DNA of 13,271 nucleotides, taken from assembly GCA_018710795.1 (NCBI GenBank), contig DVJH01000047.1, positions 1 to 13,271 of the forward strand, read 5' to 3'. The notes beneath the pieces were generated by a model, which worked only from the letters and a program-made list of their open reading frames with translations, was not told the DNA's origin and did not search any database. A program made the translations under genes and the position numbers. Below, piece by piece: positions 7,660-13,271 of the stretch. Position 1 is the stretch's first letter. Every line of letters starts with the position of its first letter. This stretch comes from Candidatus Galligastranaerophilus gallistercoris (GTDB lineage: Bacteria; Cyanobacteriota; Vampirovibrionia; Gastranaerophilales; Gastranaerophilaceae).

Positions 7660-9303
7660 TTAACAAACGTATTGAATGTCAAGTCTTTTTGCGACATTTT
7701 TATCAACGGTAACAAGAGCGTCCGATCGACCGACGGGCAGCGTTGAATTTCCAATCGGCGCCATTAATTTTTTAAGTTCAACATCAACCGAAAGGAAATA
7801 ATTGACTATATTTTGTGCAACTTTATCTATATCAAGCCTTTTCATCAAAATGGGATTTTGAGTCGTAAGTCCTGCGGGACAAAGACCGGTATTACAAGCA
7901 TTGCATCTGCCGAAATCATCACCCAGACATCCTGCGATTTGAAGGATTAAACGCCCGGTAAATACTCCGTTTGCGCCTAAACAAATCATCTTAAACGCAT
8001 CAGATGCAAGAGTGCCCTTCATTCCAAGGCCCCCTGCCGCCCAGAGAGGAATTTGCCCCTGTTTTCCTTGATGAACCGCAGCCAGATAACAATCTCTTAA
8101 TCTTGATACAATCGGATGTCCCGTATGATCCAATGAAATTTCATGAGCCGCACCCGTTCCGCCTGCGATACCGTCAACAAAAAATCCGCCCACGATATCA
8201 TAGGGGTCTCTTAATAAATTGTTATAAACCGAAACGCTTGTAACGGAAGCCGCTACTTTAATCGCAACGGGAACCCTGAATTTAAAAGCGGCATTCATTG
8301 ATAAAAACATCTTTTGAACGCTCTCTTCAATAGAATATAACCCTTGATGATTGGGGGGCGATAAGAGGTCTGATTTTGGAACTCCTCTTATTTCCTGTAT
8401 ATGAGGCGCCACTTTTTTTGCAAGCAACAAACCGCCGTCTCCGGGTTTTGCGCCTTGTCCGATTTTAATTAAAATACCCGCAGGGTCTTCAATCATATAA
8501 GGCATTGAATTTATGATTCTGTTCCACCCGAAATGCCCTGATGCAATCTGGAGTATCATATATTTTAAATATTTTGATCTTAAAAGTTTTTCAGGCACCC
8601 CGCCTTCGCCCGAACACATTCTTATCGGAAGATGATGAACTTCGTTCAGGTAAGCAACGGCAATTGAAATTGCTTCCCATAATCTGGGGGATAATGCCCC
8701 GATTGACATATCACCTATAATGATAGGATAAATCCATCTTGTTGTCGGAATTTTTTTATCCATAACAAGGTTTCCGGAACCATCCACGCTGAAAGGCAGA
8801 TTTTCGGGCGGCATAACTCTTCCGAAGGGCGCCAAAAGTTCAAATGTATGCCTCAGAGCGTCAAGCGAAGGGTCCGTCATTTGGGAAATTCTTCCCACCT
8901 TAATTTTATCCAAAGTTCTTCCTTCCGTATGAAGGTTTGTTCTTCCGCCTCTTTTGGGGGATTCTGCGTTAAGCGCTCTATACTTAACGTTCATTCTGTT
9001 TCTTTCGTTATATACGGGTTTAATTGCGCCGTTTGCGCAAACTTTGGCGCACATTCCGCAGCCGACGCAGTTTTTATTTTTTGTTACAACCTGTTTAATA
9101 ACGGGGATTGCTTTTTGTTCGGTTTCAGGGCTTGGCAGCAATCCTTTGGATTCAATTTTTCTTAATTTTCTTACGTCTGCTTTTATGGCGTTAAACGTGC
9201 AAACGGCAGCGCATTTTCCGCATAATGCACATTTTGATTCATCATATTCGATTTGCCAGACCAAATCTTCTTTATCAATTCCCGTTATTTCTACTGCTGC
9301 CAT
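7660..9303 (-). CDS. Glutamate synthase FMN-binding core with N-terminal ferredoxin domain
   Basis: This is the ammonia-plus-2-oxoglutarate to glutamate synthase domain, 547 residues, lacking the glutaminase and GXGXG parts of full GltB. Residues 25-35 (CALCGKCAAVC) and 79-89 (CVGCGMCAKVC) are two [4Fe-4S] ferredoxin motifs. The FMN/TIM-barrel domain follows at about 150-480: IGDMSIGALSP (196-206), KIGQGAKPGDGG (280-291), the active-site region AIKVAASV (347-354), GGFFVDGIAGGTGAAHE (372-388) and AAGGLGMKG (422-430). Cysteines at 459, 467, 470 and 475 (CNACNTGLCPAG) should hold the [3Fe-4S] cluster. This is the archaeal/Thermotoga-like split arrangement. The start at 9303 is supported by GAAGGTG 5 bases upstream and overlaps the amidotransferase gene by 13 bases. 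The stop is 10 bases before the fusion gene. Base composition is visibly richer in G and C than in the flanking genes. Confidence 0.95.
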   Translation of the reverse strand: MAAVEITGIDKEDLVWQIEYDESKCALCGKCAAVCTFNAIKADVRKLRKIESKGLLPSPETEQKAIPVIKQVVTKNKNCVGCGMCAKVCANGAIKPVYNERNRMNVKYRALNAESPKRGGRTNLHTEGRTLDKIKVGRISQMTDPSLDALRHTFELLAPFGRVMPPENLPFSVDGSGNLVMDKKIPTTRWIYPIIIGDMSIGALSPRLWEAISIAVAYLNEVHHLPIRMCSGEGGVPEKLLRSKYLKYMILQIASGHFGWNRIINSMPYMIEDPAGILIKIGQGAKPGDGGLLLAKKVAPHIQEIRGVPKSDLLSPPNHQGLYSIEESVQKMFLSMNAAFKFRVPVAIKVAASVTSVSVYNNLLRDPYDIVGGFFVDGIAGGTGAAHEISLDHTGHPIVSRLRDCYLAAVHQGKQGQIPLWAAGGLGMKGTLASDAFKMICLGANGVFTGRLILQIAGCLGDDFGRCNACNTGLCPAGLTTQNPILMKRLDIDKVAQNIVNYFLSVDVELKKLMAPIGNSTLPVGRSDALVTVDKNVAKRLDIQYVC

Positions 9304-10400
9304 CTTTGCACCTTCAGATTGTTATCTACCGTTACCATTTCTCTTTCATTCGGGTAAATGTCGGTTTCATTGTTTCTTTTTGGTAAAACTTCATTAATGC
9401 CCGTTACTTCGCTTGTGATTACAACCGTTTTATCATCCTGCCCGATTACAACGGGGCGAAGCTTTTTGGAATCACAGGTTACAAACATTGTTCCGTCCGG
9501 CATAACGCCTATTATCGTATTGGGACCGTTAATTTCAAGATGCGCGAGAGAAGCTTTTATTCTGAGCAAAATCTCGCTGTCGCTCCTTTTTATCATTTCA
9601 TCGTATTCAAGAGGTGTTATAACGTGTTTATAATATTTTAAGGGCCATTTTAAAATTTTATTTACGTAATGAAGCGTATATAAAAAGCACTGCGAATCCG
9701 ATTCAAAACCTATGTATCCTTTATGAAGGCTTTTTTGGAAATTTTTATTTTTTTCATAAAACGTATTTTCGCCGTTTGCCAAAACCGTATATCCCTGAAG
9801 GAAAAACGGGTGTGCGGCATATCTTACGATATCATAGTTTGTGTTTTGGCGGCATTGAACCGTAATTATTTTTGATACAAATTCATTATTGGGCTGATGA
9901 AGATTAAAATAAGTTCCTATATCTTTCGGGTTTCCGATTTCTTTTAACATTAAGGTATCGGGCCAGAATGAATAAATATATCCTTCATCGTTTTCTTCAA
10001 GTGCGTATCTTAATTTTAATCTGGTATCAAGCAATAATTCTTCTTTGTCTTCTTTTGTCGCATATTTATATAACTTCGGATAATTAAAAACGCAAAAAAC
10101 ATAATTGGGCATGGGGCAAATCTGGAGCCCTTTTAAATTTTTATCAATATCGGGCGTCCATTGGAAAAGCCTTGTAAAACCGATTGAATGCAGAATATCT
10201 TCCGCTATTCTGACGCCTTTGTCCGTGCATGCCATTGATAATAAGGGTAAATCTTTATATCCTTCAAAAATTCCTCCTAAATCCTGCATGACAAAAGCAA
10301 AGCCCGAATTATCATGGCCTTTTTGTTGTGAACGCATTAATTCCAGAGTTTTTGACGGATGAAAGTATTCGCTTGATTTAATTGCACCGATTCGGCACAT
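9291..10400 (-). CDS. Class II glutamine amidotransferase, glutaminase component of split glutamate synthase
   Basis: The 369-residue protein should hydrolyse glutamine and hand ammonia to the synthase core encoded next. It starts MCRIGA, so Cys2 becomes the N-terminal nucleophile after methionine removal. Further Ntn-amidohydrolase features are VQCRQNTNYDIVRYAAHPF (181-199), matching the GltB pattern of R-x-x-T-N followed by AHPF; VLANGEN (206-212), equivalent to HNGEI of the oxyanion hole; and GFESDSQCFL (231-240). The usual His before NGE is Ala here, which is a divergence worth noting. The C-terminal third (IGVMPDGTMFVTCDSKKLRPVVIG) matches the end of GATase domains such as GlxB. It is the first gene of the operon. 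A weak Shine-Dalgarno (AGGAAAA) lies about 11 bases before ATG. Confidence 0.9.
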   Translation of the reverse strand: MCRIGAIKSSEYFHPSKTLELMRSQQKGHDNSGFAFVMQDLGGIFEGYKDLPLLSMACTDKGVRIAEDILHSIGFTRLFQWTPDIDKNLKGLQICPMPNYVFCVFNYPKLYKYATKEDKEELLLDTRLKLRYALEENDEGYIYSFWPDTLMLKEIGNPKDIGTYFNLHQPNNEFVSKIITVQCRQNTNYDIVRYAAHPFFLQGYTVLANGENTFYEKNKNFQKSLHKGYIGFESDSQCFLYTLHYVNKILKWPLKYYKHVITPLEYDEMIKRSDSEILLRIKASLAHLEINGPNTIIGVMPDGTMFVTCDSKKLRPVVIGQDDKTVVITSEVTGINEVLPKRNNETDIYPNEREMVTVDNNLKVQRWQQ

Positions 10401-10449
10401 TAATTATGTTTTCCTATACTTATATTGTTAACTGCAATGACGTAATTTT

Positions 10450-10478
10450 AATGTACATTTTACAAACGTAGTTGTCAA
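10450..10478 (-). promoter_or_regulatory. Sigma70-type promoter of the glutamate synthase operon
   Basis: On the minus strand a consensus TTGACA (10478-10473) is followed after exactly 17 bases by TACATT (10455-10450). The predicted +1 is near 10443, leaving a leader of about 42 bases before the amidotransferase ATG. The leader is too short for a typical riboswitch. The spacer and -10 contain TGTA and TACA half-sites (10452-10464) that could bind a regulator. Confidence 0.75.
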
Positions 10479-10487
10479 GAAAAATAA

Positions 10488-10497
10488 ACTCCGGAGT
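10488..10497. promoter_or_regulatory. Perfect 10-bp palindrome, candidate operator
   Basis: ACTCCGGAGT is a perfect palindrome and unusually G+C-rich for an AT-rich intergenic region. It sits where the -35 box of the LuxR-type gene's extended -10 promoter would fall, and about 10 bases upstream of the TTGACA of the divergent glutamate synthase promoter. It could control both. No regulator is assigned; a chance 10-bp palindrome is possible. Confidence 0.4.
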
Positions 10498-10511
10498 CTA
10501 TATTTTGAATA

Positions 10512-10520
10512 TGGTAAAAT
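10512..10520 (+). promoter_or_regulatory. Extended -10 promoter of the LuxR-type HTH gene
   Basis: TGGTAAAAT is an extended -10 (TG-N-TAAAAT, hexamer 10515-10520), predicting +1 near 10527 and a leader of about 65 bases. Unlike the chrA and gshA cases, this gene has a proper Shine-Dalgarno. No good -35 is present; the palindrome at 10488-10497 occupies that position. Confidence 0.5.
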
Positions 10521-10591
10521 ACATTATAAAAAATTTACAATAAGATGTAAAAATTATATGTTGGATAGGACCGAAACGAAAGGAAAAAACC

Positions 10592-10789
10592 ATGATACAT
10601 TTGTCGGAAAGACAAAAACAAACGTTGGAACTGTTATCATACGGGCTTACCAACAAAGCAATGGCAAAGAAATTATTTATTAGTGAGCCTACCGTGAAAA
10701 AACACATAAAAGATATTTTGGAAAAGCTGAATGCGGTAAACAGAACGGAAGGAGTTGCCAAAGCTTTAAGAATGCATATTTTAGAGTAA
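10592..10789 (+). CDS. Stand-alone LuxR/GerE-type DNA-binding protein
   Basis: The 65-residue protein consists of almost nothing but a LuxR C-terminal helix-turn-helix. It shows LSERQKQTLELLSYGLTNKAMAKKLFISEPTVKKHIKDILEKLN, with the conserved Glu/Arg start, the NKAMAKKLFIS turn and the TVKKHI recognition helix. No receiver or ligand-binding domain is present, so it resembles GerE-like single-domain regulators (GerE itself is slightly longer). The start is supported by GAAAGGA 7 bases before ATG. It is divergent from the glutamate synthase operon across a 191-base intergenic region and is the obvious candidate regulator of that operon and of itself, though its targets are unknown. Its activity is probably set by its own expression level or by dimerisation, which is inference. 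A minus-strand open frame overlapping it is a shadow. Confidence 0.88.
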   Translation: MIHLSERQKQTLELLSYGLTNKAMAKKLFISEPTVKKHIKDILEKLNAVNRTEGVAKALRMHILE

Positions 10790-10835
10790 TTTAAAAAAAG
10801 TAATGTAATTTACCAAGCAGAATTTATATTTTTTG

Positions 10836-10844
10836 TGTTAGAAT
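10836..10844 (+). promoter_or_regulatory. Extended -10 promoter of the SRP RNA gene
   Basis: TGTTAGAAT is an extended -10 (TG-N-TAGAAT, hexamer 10839-10844). The expected start, six bases on, is 10851, within one base of the 5' arm of the RNA's terminal helix (G at 10852). This agreement supports both the promoter and the RNA end. No strong -35 is evident. Confidence 0.6.
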
Positions 10845-10851
10845 ATTTAAT

Positions 10852-11109
10852 GCCACGCTCCACGGGGTGTTGCGTACTCTCGACCTGAAGCCAATGCAGG
10901 GTGCAGAGCCTGTTATGAGGGGCAGCAGGGTATGATTTGAACTTTGAATATTGTTGATAGTTTTTTATTCAGACGGCGATTATGCCTCGAACCGTGTCAG
11001 GATGGAAACATAGCAGCACTAAGAAGATTGTTAACGGGTGTTTGGTAAGAAAAAGGAGATATTTTAAAGGGAAAGTTATGTCTTATTGCAACGATAGACA
11101 GGGCGTGGC
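10852..11109 (+). ncRNA. ffs: Signal recognition particle RNA, large bacterial type
   Basis: This is the RNA scaffold of SRP, which binds Ffh and targets nascent membrane proteins. The Ffh-binding apical domain is unmistakable at about 10992-11023: GTGTCAGG, an AUG-GAAA-CAU hairpin with a GNRA loop, then AGCAGCAC, forming the conserved symmetric and asymmetric loops. The ends pair perfectly: GCCACGC (10852-10858) with GCGTGGC (11103-11109). Inside, 10915-10960 pairs broadly, with G-U pairs, against 11050-11095 as helix 5. The 5' region around 10877-10912 can fold into an Alu-like hairpin (CTCT/AGAG and CCTG/CAGG pairs). The length of about 258 bases fits the Bacillus/Clostridium-type large SRP RNA with an Alu domain rather than the short 4.5S form. 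Detailed pairing was done by eye. Confidence 0.9.
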
Positions 11110-11119
11110 TTTTAATTTT
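11103..11119 (+). terminator. SRP RNA 3' end and probable terminator
   Basis: The 3' arm of the terminal helix (11103-11109) is followed at once by a T-rich run, ttttaatttt. The long-range closing helix of the RNA would thus act as the terminator stem, or the T-run may mark a processing site. It overlaps the 3' end of the convergent padR-like gene. Confidence 0.5.
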
Positions 11120-11648
11120 CATCGTTAAAATCGTTTTCAATTAAATTGATCAAAGCGTCAATTTCCTTTATTGTGCCTTTTAAAATTTCGGTTTGAAGAT
11201 TTGTATATAAGATATAAGGGTCATTTAATCTGTTTTCAATATCGGCTTTTAAAATTTGAAGTCTGTTTTTTGCGGTAAAATTAAATTTTTCTTTTTGTTC
11301 TTCATCAAGAATATCGGATATACTTATGCAAACTTTTATATTGTTTAAAAGGTGTGCGGGATTTTTAAAATCAAAAACGGAGATTGTTTCTTTTAAATAT
11401 TTAACTCCGGCGTGGGTTATTTTATATATTTTAGACAGTTTTCCCCCGTCTGACATAACGGAATTAAATTCAACACATCCGAGGCTTTCCAATCTTTTTA
11501 AAGCAGGGTTAATTGCGCCTAATGACGGGCAGGAAAATATAAAAAACATTTCTTCAATCAGTTTTTGAATTTTATATATCGTGCAGTCATATTTGTTTAA
11601 AATATATAAAATAAGCAGTTCAAGCATAAAAACCCTGTCTGTTTTCAT
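11112..11648 (-). CDS. PadR-like winged-helix transcriptional regulator
   Basis: The 178-residue protein has the PadR layout. An N-terminal winged helix spans about 8-87 (LELLILYILNKYDCTIYKIQKLIEE, then LGAINPALKRLESLGCVEFN and the wing SDGGKLSKIYKITHAGVKYLKE). A helical C-terminal region follows (about 110-178, KFNFTAKNRLQILKADIENRLND) that probably forms the dimerisation domain. The motif PSLGAINPALKRLESLGCV corresponds to the PadR recognition helix (usually GTIYPALKRLE). PadR proteins usually repress adjacent genes or transporters; here the divergent neighbour is uppS. The start at 11648 lacks a Shine-Dalgarno and lies about 7 bases after the predicted +1; the internal ATG at 11625 (MLELL) is an alternative. 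The stop is 3 bases from the end of the SRP RNA. Confidence 0.75.
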   Translation of the reverse strand: MKTDRVFMLELLILYILNKYDCTIYKIQKLIEEMFFIFSCPSLGAINPALKRLESLGCVEFNSVMSDGGKLSKIYKITHAGVKYLKETISVFDFKNPAHLLNNIKVCISISDILDEEQKEKFNFTAKNRLQILKADIENRLNDPYILYTNLQTEILKGTIKEIDALINLIENDFNDEN

Positions 11649-11661
11649 TTAATTTAATTTT

Positions 11662-11671
11662 ATTCTATAAT
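11662..11671. promoter_or_regulatory. Overlapping divergent -10 boxes of padR-like gene and uppS
   Basis: ATTCTATAAT contains TATAAT on the plus strand (11666-11671, toward uppS, +1 near 11678). It also contains TAGAAT on the minus strand (11667-11662, toward the padR-like gene, +1 near 11655). The two hexamers share two bases, so polymerase can occupy only one direction at a time. Neither has a convincing -35. Confidence 0.5.
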
Positions 11672-11700
11672 TATTTTACTTATTTATGCAAGGAATTTTT

Positions 11701-12423
11701 ATGTTACAGACACTACCGGAAGATGAAATAAAAGAACTTGTAAAAACAAGCAACTTAACACATATAGCTTTTATTATGGACGGCAACAGACGCTGGGCAA
11801 AAGAACGCAATCTCCCATCCATGATGGGGCACAAAAAAGGCGTTGAAGCACTGAAAAAAGTTGTTAAAGCGGCGCATAAATTCGGCATTAAATATTTAAC
11901 CATGTACGCTTTTTCAACCGAAAACTGGAACAGAAAAAAAGAAGAAGTTGATTTTTTGATGAATCTTTTGGCAAATACGATTAAAAACGAATTGAACGAA
12001 TTGTTTGATAACGGTGTTAAATTAAGTTTTATAGGAAACCTATCCGCATTAAACAAAAATCTTCAAAATATTTTATATGATGCCGTTGAAAAAACAAAAA
12101 ACAATAAAGGCGTTAATTTGCAAATTGCAATTAATTACGGCGCAAGAGACGAGATTGTCCATGCAGTAAATAATATTATTAAATCTGGCGTCAGGGAGAT
12201 AAACGCAGAGACGTTTGAACAATTTTTATATACAAAAAATCTTCCTTCCCCCGACCTTTTAATAAGAACCGGGGGCGAGATGAGGGTCAGCAATTATCTT
12301 TTATGGCAGATAGCATACAGTGAATTTTATATTACCAAAAAATACTGGCCCGAATTTGATGAAGAAGCTTTGATTGATTCAATAAAAGAATTTTCCGAAA
12401 GACAGAGAAGATATGGCCGCTAA
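11701..12423 (+). CDS. uppS: Isoprenyl transferase (undecaprenyl diphosphate synthase)
   Basis: This cis-prenyltransferase elongates farnesyl diphosphate with isopentenyl diphosphate to undecaprenyl diphosphate, the lipid carrier for peptidoglycan and other envelope polymers. It acts at the cytosolic membrane face. Motifs: HIAFIMDGNRRWAKERN with the catalytic Asp, GHKKGVEALKKVV, YLTMYAFSTENWNRKKEEVDFLM, INYGARDEIVHAVN and the C-terminal DLLIRTGGEMRVSNYLLWQIAYSEFYITKKYWPEF. I chose ATG 11701 (240 residues) because AAGGAA lies 5 bases upstream. The in-frame ATG at 11686 would add MQGIF, lies inside that ribosome binding region and has no Shine-Dalgarno. It overlaps rdgB by 11 bases, so the two are likely cotranscribed. 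Confidence 0.95.
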   Translation: MLQTLPEDEIKELVKTSNLTHIAFIMDGNRRWAKERNLPSMMGHKKGVEALKKVVKAAHKFGIKYLTMYAFSTENWNRKKEEVDFLMNLLANTIKNELNELFDNGVKLSFIGNLSALNKNLQNILYDAVEKTKNNKGVNLQIAINYGARDEIVHAVNNIIKSGVREINAETFEQFLYTKNLPSPDLLIRTGGEMRVSNYLLWQIAYSEFYITKKYWPEFDEEALIDSIKEFSERQRRYGR

Positions 12424-13009
12424 ATTAAAAATCGTTTTGGGAACCTCAAATTCTCATAAAGTTCATGAGATAAATGAAATTGCAAGAGAATATAATGTTG
12501 AATTTATTCTCCCCGATTGCGGCGGTTTTAACCCCGATGAAAACGGCTCAACCTTTGAAGAAAATGCGGAAATCAAAGCAAAAGAAGCAAGCAGGGTTTC
12601 AAAAACGGGCGAATATTTTATGGCGGATGATTCGGGGCTTTGTGTTGATTATTTAAACGGCGGTCCGGGGATTCATTCGGCAAGATATGATACAACACCC
12701 GAGAAAAGAATTGAAAAACTTTTAGATGCGCTTAAAGACGATAAAAAAAGAACGGCGCATTTTGTCTGCGCACTTTGTCTTTGCGATAAAGAGGGAAAAG
12801 TTCTCCATAAAGAAAAAGGAACCGTTGAAGGAAAAATTTCTTATTCAAAAAAAGGTTTAAACGGTTTCGGGTATGACCCGGTTTTTCTTGTTGAAGATAA
12901 AAATAAAACAATGGCAGAGCTAACAGAAGAAGAAAAAAATACTCTATCTCATAGAGGACGGGCGCTAAAGTGTATGTTAGAATGGGTTAAAGTTAATTTT
13001 AAAATATAA
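12413..13009 (+). CDS. rdgB: XTP/dITP pyrophosphatase (Ham1/RdgB family)
   Basis: The 198-residue enzyme hydrolyses non-canonical purine triphosphates (XTP, dITP, ITP) to monophosphates and pyrophosphate, keeping them out of DNA and RNA. Signature motifs: KIVLGTSNSHKVHEINEI (N-terminal substrate loop, S/TxNxxK type), STFEENAEIKAKEAS, the metal-binding FMADDSGLCVDYLNGGPGIHSARYD and the C-terminal KGLNGFGYDPVFLVEDKNKTMAEL, then SHRGRALK. Length is typical. It starts within the end of uppS, which implies translational coupling. The next gene follows after 12 bases. Confidence 0.97.
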   Translation: MAAKLKIVLGTSNSHKVHEINEIAREYNVEFILPDCGGFNPDENGSTFEENAEIKAKEASRVSKTGEYFMADDSGLCVDYLNGGPGIHSARYDTTPEKRIEKLLDALKDDKKRTAHFVCALCLCDKEGKVLHKEKGTVEGKISYSKKGLNGFGYDPVFLVEDKNKTMAELTEEEKNTLSHRGRALKCMLEWVKVNFKI

Positions 13010-13021
13010 AGGGACTTTTTT

Positions 13022-13271
13022 ATGGAAGACAAATTCGATAATGAAGAACATAATGAAGAAAAAGGGCACATGCGCTGGTATGATAAAGACCCGGTTTTAA
13101 AAGAAGCACTCGAGCTTTTAAGATTGTCTGCACCCGATGAGAGAAAAGAAGCGCAGGATTATATTTTAAAATTACAGGAAGAAGTTGCGGCTGACGTTAT
13201 TGAAAGAATTTATGAAATGGTTACCCAGTATGCGGGAAAAGGCAACCGCTGGTATGATAACGACCCCGTTA
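13022..13271 (+). CDS. Unrecognised RWYD-repeat protein, 5' part only
   Basis: A reading frame is open from ATG 13022 to the window end (83 codons and counting). It is preceded by AAAGGGA at a good Shine-Dalgarno distance and starts 12 bases after rdgB, so it probably belongs to the uppS-rdgB operon. The protein begins with an acidic stretch (MEDKFDNEEHNEEKGH). It then shows RWYDKDPVLKEALELLRLS at residue 18 and a second copy, RWYDNDPV, at residue 76, which makes a repeat of about 58 residues. Between them lies a probably helical segment rich in Glu, Lys and Leu. No signal peptide or membrane helix is visible. I do not assign a function. The length of the protein and the number of repeats are unknown because the window ends. 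Confidence 0.8.
   Translation, partial: MEDKFDNEEHNEEKGHMRWYDKDPVLKEALELLRLSAPDERKEAQDYILKLQEEVAADVIERIYEMVTQYAGKGNRWYDNDPV

Noticed and set aside
8954..9397. 147-codon plus-strand open frame, and similar ones at 6748-7089, 8004-8243, 8848-9165, 9358-9633 and 10105-10362
   Set aside because: They lie antisense to strongly recognisable glutamate synthase genes, lack family motifs and lack ribosome binding sites.
10401..10443. Glutamine or other riboswitch in the operon leader
   Set aside because: The predicted leader is only about 42 bases, with no conserved aptamer motif or terminator hairpin.
10442..10456. NtcA-like box GTA-N9-TAC near the glutamate synthase promoter
   Set aside because: The NtcA consensus is GTA-N8-TAC; the spacing is off by one and the site falls in the -10/+1 region rather than near -41.
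10498..10761. 87-codon minus-strand open frame overlapping the LuxR-type gene
   Set aside because: It is antisense to a clear HTH protein, has no Shine-Dalgarno and no recognisable domain.
11686..11700. ATG at 11686 as the uppS start
   Set aside because: It lies within the ribosome binding region of ATG 11701, which has AAGGAA at 5 bases, and the added residues are not conserved in the family.
11676..12056. 126-codon minus-strand open frame within uppS
   Set aside because: It is antisense to conserved uppS motifs and has no independent support.

Overview
The window is a compact, AT-rich bacterial chromosome segment with no mobile element, CRISPR array, tRNA or rRNA. It carries housekeeping genes (glycine cleavage, queuosine tRNA modification, isoprenoid carrier synthesis, nucleotide-pool sanitation, SRP RNA) around a nitrogen-assimilation operon. 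Three traits point to a low-GC anaerobe: a two-subunit glycine dehydrogenase, a glutamate synthase split over three genes and rich in [4Fe-4S] motifs, and a large SRP RNA with paired ends. A Melainabacteria/Gastranaerophilales-type or clostridial-like lineage would fit. This placement is inference; no gene here names the taxon.

Layout. (1) 1-1584, plus strand: the 3' end of gcvPB overlaps queA. (2) 1606-2713, plus strand: two overlapping half-size chromate-transporter (ChrA) genes. (3) 2687-3982, minus strand: a GCS2-type glutamate-cysteine ligase whose 3' end overlaps the second chrA gene. (4) 4036-10478, minus strand: a four-gene operon with a TTGACA-N17-TACATT promoter at one end and a strong hairpin terminator at the other. 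In transcription order it encodes a class II glutamine amidotransferase, a ferredoxin-FMN glutamate synthase core, a GXGXG/GltD/ferredoxin fusion and an iron-dependent alcohol dehydrogenase. (5) 10512-10789, plus strand: a divergent 65-residue protein that is only a LuxR/GerE DNA-binding domain. (6) 10852-11109: a large-type SRP RNA. (7) 11112-11648, minus strand: a PadR-like regulator, divergent from (8) uppS, rdgB and an unrecognised RWYD-repeat protein cut by the window end.

How the genes relate. The three glt genes together supply every domain of NAD(P)H glutamate synthase: glutaminase, FMN/[3Fe-4S] synthase, GXGXG and pyridine-nucleotide oxidoreductase. They are divided unusually, with GXGXG fused to the reductase. 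The alcohol dehydrogenase shares the transcript and could exchange NAD(P)H with it. The neighbouring glutamate-cysteine ligase would consume glutamate.

The most useful non-coding observations are two near-identical extended -10 elements placed exactly six bases before an ATG (first chrA gene and gshA), which predict leaderless mRNAs; a perfect palindrome beside the LuxR-type gene promoter; and overlapping opposed -10 boxes between padR and uppS. I see no clear new defence or mobile system. The best candidates for novelty are the glutamate synthase/ADH operon with its divergent mini-regulator, and the RWYD-repeat protein.
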